Part shown: positions 17,518 through 25,913 of the stretch, one piece after another
How positions within the stretch are numbered: position 1 is the stretch's first letter
How the letters are laid out: each line of letters opens with the position of its first letter
Origin: Clostridia bacterium
GTDB lineage: Bacteria > Bacillota > Clostridia > Christensenellales > CAG-138
Direction of reading: 5' to 3'
Assembly (NCBI GenBank): GCA_017541305.1
Contig: JAFXZJ010000028.1
Location: 1-64,000 of the forward strand
Length of the DNA: 64,000 nucleotides
Program-made: the position numbers and the translations under genes
The notes under the pieces: generated by a model
Seen by the model: the letters and a program-made list of their open reading frames with translations, nothing else
The model's database searches: none
Told to the model about the DNA's origin: nothing

Positions 17518-18674
17518 CTTACGCTCTCCAAAAGTTTTTTCAAATCGTTTCCGAACTCTTCCGATAGACTGTCGAGAAGCTTTCCCGGATCCGAAGGCTT
17601 TGTGATATCGACAGACCTTATCGCGTCCGCTATAGCTTCCGGAGTCTGGCTGTCATAGTAATGGACGTACCGTCCGACGGCGGAGTTTTCAACAGCCGGT
17701 ATCCTTATGCTGACCACCTCCAGTCCGTTCGACAGGTATGAGAGTATCTTGCTCGGGAAGGACGTTTCGTTGAAAGCCGCCGACGGATCCTGTGTGGACA
17801 GACCTATATCACAGCTTTGTATGAATCGCAGATACTCGTCGCCCGTCTTAAGCCCGTCATATGTCACCTTGGCTTCGGTCGTTTCAGACACTCTGTCTAT
17901 CAACTCCCTGAGCTTTGCGGTATCGCACTCGGTGCCGAAGCCTATTATGTGGACGTGATATCTGCGGTCAAGCTCGGCGGCCGCAAGCACGGCAGCGCAG
18001 CTTCCGCCCTTCCTTGGATCGAAGGTACCCGCGTAAACACAGTGGATGCGTCCTTCACCGTCGGCAGCGCCGAATTTGGTCTCCGCCAGCCTCCTTTCAT
18101 TCCTGTAAACGCCGTGTATTATCGCTTCGGGCCTGCCGTCGGCGTTTATAAGCGATCCGAGCATCGCTGTCGGGAACAGATATCCGTCGGCCATACGCAT
18201 AAGCTTCAGCTCCTTTGCCCTGCGACGCACATCACCGGTAACGTCGGAGTAGACCTCCTCTGCTTCGAGTATAAACGGTATGTGCCTGCGCCTGAACGCC
18301 TTTATCAGATACAGCGCACCGAGCGAATGATACAGAATTACCTTATCATCGTTCCCGATCGTATTCACTATTGCTTTCTTTATCTTGAGCTCGGAATACT
18401 TTCGAAGCAGATACCTGAGAGGCTTGAAGCTTGAAGCGTATCTGTCAAAAAACCTCACGCAGGTCCCTTCCGTGTTTTCGGTAAACGCAGGGTATTTTTT
18501 GTAGAAGTCGCTTCTGTTTTTTGTTCCCGAAAGGGACAGTATCTCGACGTCGCAGCCTATATCCTTCAATACGTCTGTAATAAAACGCATCTTGTTTACG
18601 GCGGCGGGCACGGCGTCGCGGGAGCTTTGCGAACCTGTGTCCTTATAGTACGATATATAATAGAGCTTTTTCAT
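17514..18674 (-). CDS. GT-B fold glycosyltransferase
   Basis: A 386-aa protein. The start is set at the ATG at 18674, with GGGAG 7 nt upstream and an ATGA overlap with the polymerase gene; seven extra in-frame codons upstream have no signal. The C-terminal half fits GT4-like enzymes: VYAGTFDPRKGG, VHIIGFG, a long helix and FPSKILSYLSNGLEVVS. Donor and acceptor sugars cannot be told from sequence. Confidence 0.82.
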   Translation of the reverse strand: MKKLYYISYYKDTGSQSSRDAVPAAVNKMRFITDVLKDIGCDVEILSLSGTKNRSDFYKKYPAFTENTEGTCVRFFDRYASSFKPLRYLLRKYSELKIKKAIVNTIGNDDKVILYHSLGALYLIKAFRRRHIPFILEAEEVYSDVTGDVRRRAKELKLMRMADGYLFPTAMLGSLINADGRPEAIIHGVYRNERRLAETKFGAADGEGRIHCVYAGTFDPRKGGSCAAVLAAAELDRRYHVHIIGFGTECDTAKLRELIDRVSETTEAKVTYDGLKTGDEYLRFIQSCDIGLSTQDPSAAFNETSFPSKILSYLSNGLEVVSIRIPAVENSAVGRYVHYYDSQTPEAIADAIRSVDITKPSDPGKLLDSLSEEFGNDLKKLLESVR

Positions 18675-19762
18675 TGCAGCGCTCCCTTCTCCCAAAAGAA
18701 CGAATACGGAACAATGCCCGAATTATGGATGGTTGAATAGAAGAAGCACGCTATCAGCGCGGCCATTACCGTGATGCGAACCAAATCATAGCTTTTGTTT
18801 CTTTTCGTTTCGTGCTGTATACATATGGGGATCAGCAGCATATAGCTCCAGCTGAACAAATTGCTTACGCGGAAGAACTCCGCAATGCTCATTGCGCAGG
18901 CCTGAAACACGATGGCTATCGACGCAAGGTTATAAAGCGCTTCACGGTGCGGAACTTCCCTGACGACTTCGGTTCTGTATCTGAGACAGAATACCAGCAT
19001 CGACGCCTGAATGATGAATCCCGAAGCATTAAGACGGACCGTTCGGGCGGCGTAGCTTTCAAGCCTTTCGTCAAACAATGCGTCCGGCACCGCCCGGATC
19101 ATCCATGCGCCGATCGTATCCCTGAACAGCAGTACGATTATGAAAACCATGATGCCTATAAGCATCCTGATCCATCCCGCCCTTAACATTGCGATCGGAT
19201 AGGCTATTATAAATACGATTGCGGCACCATGAAAGCGGCTGGCTAAAAACACAAGCAAAGCAAAAGGTATCAGCTGTCTTTTTACAAGGAAATAATAGCT
19301 GATCATCAGTATTCCCATTGAGATCGCCTGCCTGAGACCCGTTATCGAAAAGAAGAAGATGCCCATGCAGTACAGATATATCAGCGAGAACGAATAATCG
19401 GGGGATTCCCAATACAGAACGAGAGCGACGCCCGCGAGGAAAACGAGTGTGGTAAACCCCAGCCAAACCTGTGCGTTCGGTATCACCTTGCCGAAAGCCC
19501 ATGCGGATAAAACATAAACCGGATCCTTATACGACGACGACGCCGTCCTGATCTCATCGAAGGTCATTGTAAGCTGGCTGTTGAAGCGGTCAATATAGTT
19601 CTGAGTATCGGCGCCAACAAACGGCGCGCGCAGCGATGACATAGCAAGCAGAACGATCAAAGCGGTAATGAGAAAAACGGGATGATTTGCCGTTCCGAAA
19701 ATCTTTCGCGAAAGCATCCCCCAGATTATCAGTATACCCAATACGAGAACGGGTATGGTCAA
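18671..19762 (-). CDS. EpsG-type Wzy polysaccharide polymerase
   Basis: A 363-aa membrane protein with about 9-10 hydrophobic segments, FFFSITGLRQAISMGILMIS (the EpsG-family GLRQA signature) and SRFHGAAIVF. It should join the repeat units outside the membrane. The start codon is TTG at 19762, chosen because AAGGAG sits 7 nt upstream, inside the end of the upstream gene. Confidence 0.83.
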   Translation of the reverse strand: MTIPVLVLGILIIWGMLSRKIFGTANHPVFLITALIVLLAMSSLRAPFVGADTQNYIDRFNSQLTMTFDEIRTASSSYKDPVYVLSAWAFGKVIPNAQVWLGFTTLVFLAGVALVLYWESPDYSFSLIYLYCMGIFFFSITGLRQAISMGILMISYYFLVKRQLIPFALLVFLASRFHGAAIVFIIAYPIAMLRAGWIRMLIGIMVFIIVLLFRDTIGAWMIRAVPDALFDERLESYAARTVRLNASGFIIQASMLVFCLRYRTEVVREVPHREALYNLASIAIVFQACAMSIAEFFRVSNLFSWSYMLLIPICIQHETKRNKSYDLVRITVMAALIACFFYSTIHNSGIVPYSFFWEKGALQ

Positions 19763-19766
19763 AGCA

Positions 19767-20963
19767 TTACTCCTTGTTCAGCAATTCCCTGTAAAGTTCA
19801 TATGTCGCCCGGACGTTCTTTTCCATATCGAAATTGGCAAGAGCGAATTCCCTGCATCGTTCGGCAAAGCTCTTCTTTCCCGCTTTCAGCACACGTTCGA
19901 CCGCCGCGAGGATCTCGCCGACTTCGCCATTTTGAACGACCTCTCCGCAGCCTTCTCCCACAAGCTCGGGGCAGGCGGTGGAGTTAAGCGTGATCACGGG
20001 AGTGCCGCAGGCAAGCGCTTCCGCCGCGACCTTGCCGAAGCTTTCCTCCCCGGAAAGCGTTACGAACACGTCCGCCGCCGAATACCATTCGGCAAGCTCT
20101 CGCTGGCTGTCGGTCGCGGGGATATGCCGCGCCCTGCCAAGATCCGTGTCATCGGGGATCCCGCCGATCAAAACCACTTCGGCATTCTCTGCCGCGTCGG
20201 CAAGCCTTATAAACGAACTCAAGCCTTTGGCCTCAGACCATTTGCTGCATACGCCGAGTATGAGCTTGCCTGTAATACCGTATTTTTCCTTTATATCCGA
20301 CGTCCTCGGGCAAAAGATCTCCGTATCGATCCAGTTATAGATCCTTTTTATCATGAAGGCGTCCTTCAGTATGCTTTTTCGCGCCTCGTTCGCGATCCAA
20401 TCCGAAACGCCTATCACCGCGTATCTGTCAAGGGAGGCAAAGAGCTCCCTTTTCTCGGCAAGCATCTCCGCGGTCCTGTCGAATACCCAGCTTGGGATGT
20501 CCTTTTTCAGCCTTGGGCAGTTCCCGCAGCCGTGCTGCCATCTGTCGCAGCCGTCGGCCGTATAATGGCAGCATTTGCCGGTATACCACCAGCAGTCATG
20601 CAAAGTCACAACGACCGGTATCCGCCTTGCCGAAAGGTATTTTAACAGCATCGGCACGTCGATATAATTCCCGTGCAGGTTGTGCAGATGCACTATATCG
20701 GGTTTTTCGGAATCGAGATACCCAAGCAGCCTGCGCGTAGAGCCGGATGAATGCCGTCCCGCGTCGCCGAATGCCCTTGCAAGCAGGCTGTGCGCCTTCA
20801 CGTCGGCCGGCGAGCCCATGCGGTAAGCGCCTTCCGCGTCGGGCCCCGATGAAAATACCGTAGTTGACTTCACGCCGTACTTTTCAAGCCCTTCGTCAAG
20901 CTGTTTTACGGTCCTGCCGGTACTCGATATGCCGTAAACGGCGTTGATCCTTATAACACGCAT
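19767..20963 (-). CDS. GT4 glycosyltransferase (WcaC/WcaL-like)
   Basis: A 398-aa GT-B enzyme. The N-terminal domain has DIVHLHNLHGNYID and a Cys-rich loop (LHDCWWYTGKCCHY, CGNCP) seen in one group of exopolysaccharide GT4 enzymes. The C-terminal domain has LGVCSKWSEAKGL and the donor-binding ESFGKVAAEALACGTPVI with the EX7E spacing. It overlaps the preceding gene by 1 nt (TAATG). Confidence 0.87.
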   Translation of the reverse strand: MRVIRINAVYGISSTGRTVKQLDEGLEKYGVKSTTVFSSGPDAEGAYRMGSPADVKAHSLLARAFGDAGRHSSGSTRRLLGYLDSEKPDIVHLHNLHGNYIDVPMLLKYLSARRIPVVVTLHDCWWYTGKCCHYTADGCDRWQHGCGNCPRLKKDIPSWVFDRTAEMLAEKRELFASLDRYAVIGVSDWIANEARKSILKDAFMIKRIYNWIDTEIFCPRTSDIKEKYGITGKLILGVCSKWSEAKGLSSFIRLADAAENAEVVLIGGIPDDTDLGRARHIPATDSQRELAEWYSAADVFVTLSGEESFGKVAAEALACGTPVITLNSTACPELVGEGCGEVVQNGEVGEILAAVERVLKAGKKSFAERCREFALANFDMEKNVRATYELYRELLNKE

Positions 20964-22258
20964 TATTGCATCCCCTTTCCGGAGACCCTGTACAGTTCGT
21001 CATGCAGTCTCTTGCGCATAACGCTTTTACTGTGATTCTTCCTTCCGCATTCCCATGCGCGCATACCGTATTCCCCAAAGCTTTCGGGCGATGAAACGAG
21101 CCTTTCGACGGCCGGCAGGATATCGTTAAGGTCTGTTATAACGATCGCCGCGCCGTTTTCCATGAGATGATCGATTGGCGCGATACCCTCGGGTCCGATC
21201 GCCACGATACAGCGCGCGGCCTTCATATAGTCTACAAGCTTGGTCGAGAAGGAGTGCCTGACTGCTCCCATGGATTTCAACGTGTTGCCGTCGGCGAAAA
21301 CCAGCGCGTCCGCTTCGGCCTGTACGGCCGGTATCTCTTGAGATGACGCGCCGCCCATAAGCTTTATCGCAGGAAGCGCAAACGCCTTTTCCGCGCTCCT
21401 CGTCAACGGATCGAGCGTATATATGCGAAGCTCGCAGTCAATCCCCTTTTCTTTAAGCCGGCTGAGCGCCCTGCCGAGGGCGGACAGCGCCTTGTATCTG
21501 CCGGTGTAGATATTGCCGGTATAGGTGAATACGAAGGGCGGCTCATGCGCGGTCTTCAGCCCCGGCTCGCCGCTGAAATCGGCGGATTTGGTCAATATGC
21601 CGCAGTTTATGCCGAATATCCCGTCATACTCCCTCTTCTGCAGTCCGGTCATAACAAACACGCTTTCGCAGGCTTTTATAAGCTTTTTGAGCTTGGGGCG
21701 CTTCAAAAGCCTGTCGATCCAAAAGAGCGGCGAAAGATTGAAGCGTTTAAGGGTGTACAGGTCGTCGCCTATAAAACCCACCGCGGGCTTGCCGGTGTAT
21801 CCGATAATGAACCGCGCAAGCCTTGTCAGATGGAACGAGTTATAGATGGGCTGGAATATCACGTCGGGATCGAAGTCGTCGATGAAGCGTTTTAGTTCAT
21901 CGCTTTTATCGCGCCCGATAAGCCATATAAGCTCCTGCACCCAATGGAAAACCATCAGCCTCGTTTTGCGGATGCTGTCATAGCGCTTCTGTTCCGCGGC
22001 GTTCATCACGTCAGAGCCTTCGCCCCTTTTATACACCTCGCGTCCGGGCGGGCAGTTCCCGTTCCTCAGGTTTTTAAGCAGGCTCTTTTCCGTTATCTGA
22101 AAGCAGCGCATATCGAAGCCGTTGTTCGGCGAGCCGCTCCTGCAGTAGATATTCGCTATGCGCACGTCGTCCATGCCTTCAAAGAAGTTCGAGAAGGTGC
22201 TTCCGAAGCTGTTGCTGTTATCCCATACGGTATTTGACAGAATAAGGACCTTTATCAC
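20963..22258 (-). CDS. GT-B fold glycosyltransferase
   Basis: A 431-aa protein. The N-terminus (VLILSNTVWDNSNSFGSTFSNFF) and middle (FTYTGNIYTGRYKALSALG) resemble family 4-type enzymes. The C-terminal HSFSTKLVDYMKAARCIVAIG lies where the nucleotide-sugar site is expected. It starts at an ATGA overlap with the GT2 gene. Specificity is unknown. Confidence 0.78.
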   Translation of the reverse strand: MIKVLILSNTVWDNSNSFGSTFSNFFEGMDDVRIANIYCRSGSPNNGFDMRCFQITEKSLLKNLRNGNCPPGREVYKRGEGSDVMNAAEQKRYDSIRKTRLMVFHWVQELIWLIGRDKSDELKRFIDDFDPDVIFQPIYNSFHLTRLARFIIGYTGKPAVGFIGDDLYTLKRFNLSPLFWIDRLLKRPKLKKLIKACESVFVMTGLQKREYDGIFGINCGILTKSADFSGEPGLKTAHEPPFVFTYTGNIYTGRYKALSALGRALSRLKEKGIDCELRIYTLDPLTRSAEKAFALPAIKLMGGASSQEIPAVQAEADALVFADGNTLKSMGAVRHSFSTKLVDYMKAARCIVAIGPEGIAPIDHLMENGAAIVITDLNDILPAVERLVSSPESFGEYGMRAWECGRKNHSKSVMRKRLHDELYRVSGKGMQ

Positions 22259-23268
22259 TTGATAGCCCTCACTGCAAGTCCCGCCGTGAATATGCTTAGC
22301 CTCTTAAGCCCCATCCTCTGCAAAATGAACATCATACGCATATAAGCCCGCTTCGCTCCGGATTCGAAATAAGGGTATGCGCAATAGTTCTTCGCCGCCT
22401 CCTTCATCCTGGCAGTCGAAAGCATATCAAGCGCTTCACTGCGGCTCCGCTTATGCTTCATCATGGAGTTCAGATAAACCAGTACGTTTCTGACGTAAAG
22501 CGAATCGACGTACCCCTGTGCGTCGCTTATGCCGCAGTCCTCGATAAAAGCCTTCGCCTCGCCGTCGATAAAGTCTATGGTCCTCAAAAAAGCGGGGTCG
22601 AACGAGCTTGTGATGCTTCCTTCACGCTTTCTGTACCGAAGCGTGGGCTCATCAACAAACGCAATACTCCGCGTATACTTGTAAAACCGCAGATTGAAAA
22701 CGATATCCTCTGCGATATGTCCTTCGGGAAAGCGCACCCCATGCTCCCTTATGAGCCCGGCGCGGTAAAGGTTGGAGTGTGCTCGCCATGCCCTTCCCTT
22801 TCCCATGAGCGTTTTCACGGCATGCTCTTTGGGGTCGGTGAGCTCTTCGCTCTGCGGCATATGCCTGCAGATAGCTTCCGGCTTGCCGGATTCAAAGAAT
22901 TTTGTATAGACGTTTGAAACGACCGCGTCGATATCGTCGGTCATTTTGTCGATCAGCATCGAAAGCGCCGCGGGTTCGAGCACGTCGTCCGAATCGAGGA
23001 ATATGATGAACCTGCCTTGGGCTTTCTCAATGCCGGCGTTGCGGGCGCTTGAAAGACCGCCATTCGTCTTGTGAACGACGCTTATCCTCTCATCCTCCGC
23101 GGCAAGCGCGTCGCAGATGGCGGGAGCGTCGTCGGGCGAGCCGTCGTCAACAAGTATCGCTTCCCAATCGGCAAAGGTCTGCGCCTTTACGGAAGCTGCG
23201 CATTCATTCAGATATCTGCCCGTGTTGTAGACGGGGATTATTACCGAAACGGCAGGTCGATCAGTCAT
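22255..23268 (-). CDS. GT2 family glycosyltransferase
   Basis: A 337-aa GT-A enzyme: VSVIIPVYNTGRYL (8-21), LVDDGSPDDAP, SSARNAGIEKAQG and the DXD motif FLDSDD. A basic C-terminus may sit at the membrane. It is the second gene of the operon, 23 nt after the dehydratase, with AAGGAAAA before the ATG. Confidence 0.9.
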   Translation of the reverse strand: MTDRPAVSVIIPVYNTGRYLNECAASVKAQTFADWEAILVDDGSPDDAPAICDALAAEDERISVVHKTNGGLSSARNAGIEKAQGRFIIFLDSDDVLEPAALSMLIDKMTDDIDAVVSNVYTKFFESGKPEAICRHMPQSEELTDPKEHAVKTLMGKGRAWRAHSNLYRAGLIREHGVRFPEGHIAEDIVFNLRFYKYTRSIAFVDEPTLRYRKREGSITSSFDPAFLRTIDFIDGEAKAFIEDCGISDAQGYVDSLYVRNVLVYLNSMMKHKRSRSEALDMLSTARMKEAAKNYCAYPYFESGAKRAYMRMMFILQRMGLKRLSIFTAGLAVRAIK

Positions 23269-23291
23269 TTTTCCTTCTTTATGCCACAGCC

Positions 23292-25247
23292 TCAGGCGGT
23301 CTTTTCTTCCTTATCGTTATCGTTCCCGTTTTTGAAATTGGGAAGTATCTCATGTATGCAGTCTACAACGGCGGAGCTGTTCATCCGCGCAAGCTCGCAA
23401 AGCTCGTTGAGCTGATCGTTGAACACCTCGGGATCGATGGGCTCGGGGAACGCCTTGAATATGCGTCCGTGTACGGTCTTTTCCATTGCGTTCTGCTCGT
23501 CGGAGGTCAAAAGCTCCTCATACATCTTTTCGCCGGGACGCAGCCCGGTGATCTTGATGGGCATGTCCACGTTGGGCTCATAGCCGTGGAACCTTATCAC
23601 CTTTTCGGCCAGCTCATATATCTTGACGGGCTCGCCCATATCGAGCACGTAGATCGCGCCGGATTCTCCCAAAGCGCCTGCCTGCAGCACCAGCTGCGCG
23701 GCCTCGGGTATCGTCATAAAGTACCTTGTGATCTCCTTATCGGTGACGAGCACCGGGCCGCCTTCCTTTATTTGCCTCTCAAAAAGCGGTATCACGCTGC
23801 CGTGAGAGCCCAGCACGTTGCCGAAGCGCACGGTCATACAGCGCATGATGCTGTTCTTGGCAAACTGCTGTACTATCAGCTCGGTTATGCGCTTGGTAGC
23901 GCCCATGACGTTGGTGGGATTGACGGCCTTATCGGTCGAAAGCATCACAAAGCGCTTGACTCCGTGCTCGTCGGCGGACTGCAGCACGTTCAGCGTGCCT
24001 ATTACGTTGTTCTTGACCGCCTCGGCGGGGCTGTCCTCCATGAGCGGCACGTGCTTGTGTGCCGCCGTGTGGAGCACTATATCGGGGTGGAACTCGTCCA
24101 TCACGTCGTCCAGCCTGGTCTTGTCGCGCACGGAGCCGACCCTGATTATCACGTTCAGCCAGGGACGGCGCTGCTTGAGCTCACAGTAGAGCTCATAGGC
24201 ATTGTTCTCGTAAATATCGAATATGATTATCTTTGAAGGATAGAATACCGCCGCCTGACGGCAGATCTCGGAGCCTATCGAGCCTCCGCCGCCGGTCACG
24301 AGTATCGTCTTGTGCTCGATGAAGCTTTCAACGCTCTGTACGTCCAGATTCACCTCCGGACGGAAGAGCATATCGGTTATGTTGATCTCGTTCAGGTCCT
24401 TCATGGTGGGCTTCTCGCCTATCTCGCTCAGAGGCGCGACGAGGCGCACGTGGCAGCCGGTCTCGCGGCAAACGGTCACTATCTCGGCACGGCGCTGCGA
24501 GGTGAGCGTGGGTATCGCTATTATGATCTCCTTGACCTTCTTCTGCTTTACCACAGCGGGGATATCCTCCGTGGTGCCCAGTATCTTAACTCCGTCAATG
24601 CGCATGCCCACCTTGGATTTGTTATCGTCGATAAAGCCGACCGTCACGCAGTCGGGCGCGCTCTGTCCGTTGGAGAGCTGTGAATGCACGTATGCGCCGA
24701 AATACCCCGCTCCGACTATCAGCGTGGGCTTCTTGTTCCTTGTGGGGGTCTCGGTCAAAGACGCGATGCCCTTCCGCACTATCCGGTAGCCGAACCTGGT
24801 GATAAATACCAGTATACCAATGAAAATTCCGGCCAGTATTATGCCCGTCCTGCCGGAATTGCGGAAGCCCATATCGTGCGTGAACGGTAAGAACGAGAGC
24901 AGGAAATTGAAAAGCAGGCATGCTACGGTGCCGACTCCCACGCCGGCGATCGCCATTATGCCCTCGTTGAGGCCCGAAACGCTCCATACGCTGCTGTAAA
25001 GCCTGAATACGAAGAACGCGGCGATATAGAGCAGCGTAAATACGGCCACCTGTACGTTGGTGAAATAATGATACAGCGTGCCGTTTGGATCGTCCTTTGC
25101 CATAAACAGCAGACCGTAGCCGCCCTCCACAGCCATGTGAAGGAACCAGGTCGCAAACGCAAATGCCGCGACACAGCACACGACGTCCAAAAGGATCAGC
25201 GCGGTCACGCGGGAGAATTTTTCTATTCTGAAGCTCTTTTTGTTCAT
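23292..25247 (-). CDS. Membrane UDP-GlcNAc 4,6-dehydratase (PglF/WbpM/CapD family)
   Basis: A 651-aa first gene of the polysaccharide operon. Four membrane segments lie at about 12-30, 60-80, 95-120 and 130-155. A cytoplasmic Rossmann domain (about 170-300) is followed by the catalytic SDR domain with GGGGSIGSE (about 322), AAHKHVPLMED and STDKAVNPTNVMGATKR, where Met takes the usual Tyr place as in this family. The start is the ATG at 25247 with GGAG 6 nt upstream. It should give UDP-4-keto-6-deoxy-GlcNAc for a second 6-deoxy amino sugar, but no matching aminotransferase or reductase is in the window. Confidence 0.9.
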   Translation of the reverse strand: MNKKSFRIEKFSRVTALILLDVVCCVAAFAFATWFLHMAVEGGYGLLFMAKDDPNGTLYHYFTNVQVAVFTLLYIAAFFVFRLYSSVWSVSGLNEGIMAIAGVGVGTVACLLFNFLLSFLPFTHDMGFRNSGRTGIILAGIFIGILVFITRFGYRIVRKGIASLTETPTRNKKPTLIVGAGYFGAYVHSQLSNGQSAPDCVTVGFIDDNKSKVGMRIDGVKILGTTEDIPAVVKQKKVKEIIIAIPTLTSQRRAEIVTVCRETGCHVRLVAPLSEIGEKPTMKDLNEINITDMLFRPEVNLDVQSVESFIEHKTILVTGGGGSIGSEICRQAAVFYPSKIIIFDIYENNAYELYCELKQRRPWLNVIIRVGSVRDKTRLDDVMDEFHPDIVLHTAAHKHVPLMEDSPAEAVKNNVIGTLNVLQSADEHGVKRFVMLSTDKAVNPTNVMGATKRITELIVQQFAKNSIMRCMTVRFGNVLGSHGSVIPLFERQIKEGGPVLVTDKEITRYFMTIPEAAQLVLQAGALGESGAIYVLDMGEPVKIYELAEKVIRFHGYEPNVDMPIKITGLRPGEKMYEELLTSDEQNAMEKTVHGRIFKAFPEPIDPEVFNDQLNELCELARMNSSAVVDCIHEILPNFKNGNDNDKEEKTA

Positions 25248-25279
25248 AAAGCGCTCCTTTCGCAAAGAAACAACATTGT

Positions 25280-25309
25280 ATGTATAATACACCATTTTCT
25301 ATTATACAT
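25280..25309. promoter_or_regulatory. Perfect 10-bp inverted repeat over the operon -10 box (possible operator)
   Basis: ATGTATAATA, 10 nt, TATTATACAT. The right arm covers the -10 box and the left arm lies just past the expected start site, the classic place for a repressor dimer. No regulator gene is next to it. Confidence 0.5.
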
Positions 25310-25329
25310 TAAGGGACAGTGATTTGCAA
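25301..25329 (-). promoter_or_regulatory. Promoter of the polysaccharide operon
   Basis: Minus strand -35 TTGCAA (25324-25329), 17-nt spacer, -10 TATAAT (25301-25306). It stands just past the terminator of the DUF4430 operon. Confidence 0.8.
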
Positions 25330-25368
25330 TATGGGAAATGCGGACATATAATGAATACCGTTTGAATA

Positions 25369-25396
25369 AAAAGAGACGCTTTGACGCGCCTCTTTT
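25369..25396 (-). terminator. Terminator of the cobalamin-riboswitch operon
   Basis: Minus strand hairpin AAAAGAGGCGC / GCGTCTCTTTT followed by TATT, 14 nt past the stop of the DUF4430 lipoprotein gene. Confidence 0.75.
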
Positions 25397-25409
25397 CGTT
25401 TCTTCGGGA

Positions 25410-25913
25410 TCAATCCCCGTAGATATCCCCTATGTCAGCTCCCAGCTCGCAGGTATAGATGAAGCAGATCTCGTCCCCCTCCTGCGGGTGATAAGACGAG
25501 CAGCCGTAATTGGGAAATTCACCGTTTACGCGGTATTCCCATCCGCTCTGCGGGCCGCAGTCGAATTCATAGATATTGTTTATGCCCTCGACGTATGCGG
25601 AATCATACACCGGTGCAAAGCTGGATTCTATATGGATGCCCCTTGCGAGCAGCTCCCTCAAGAGTATGTCATAGACCGAATCCCCGTCCTCGAAGCCGAC
25701 CTTCGTCTGCGGCAGTATTATTCCGTCCTCGGGAATGAGTTCGGCCTTCTCCGGATCGAGTTGATCCATATTGTTCAGTATCGTTTTGCAGTCGATATAA
25801 AGCGTGCAGTGGTGTGTATAATCGTCCTTCACCTCGGGTTTTGCGCAGGAAACGAGGCACAGGGCGATCAGAGCCGCGATCAGTATAAATGCTGTGGCTT
25901 TGGATTTTTTCAT
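25410..25913 (-). CDS. DUF4430 (transcobalamin C-terminal-like) lipoprotein
   Basis: A 167-aa protein. Residues 1-23 form a lipoprotein signal with lipobox LVSC (Cys23). The rest is one DUF4430 domain: EDGDSVYDILLRELLARGI, the hallmark SGWEYRVNG (about 122-130), and a final QEGDEICFIYTC strand. In animal transcobalamin and intrinsic factor this fold is the C-terminal beta domain that closes over cobalamin. It starts directly after the toroid gene stop, so it is translated as part of the cobalamin-riboswitch operon. Likely a membrane-held corrinoid binder (inference from family and riboswitch). Confidence 0.82.
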   Translation of the reverse strand: MKKSKATAFILIAALIALCLVSCAKPEVKDDYTHHCTLYIDCKTILNNMDQLDPEKAELIPEDGIILPQTKVGFEDGDSVYDILLRELLARGIHIESSFAPVYDSAYVEGINNIYEFDCGPQSGWEYRVNGEFPNYGCSSYHPQEGDEICFIYTCELGADIGDIYGD

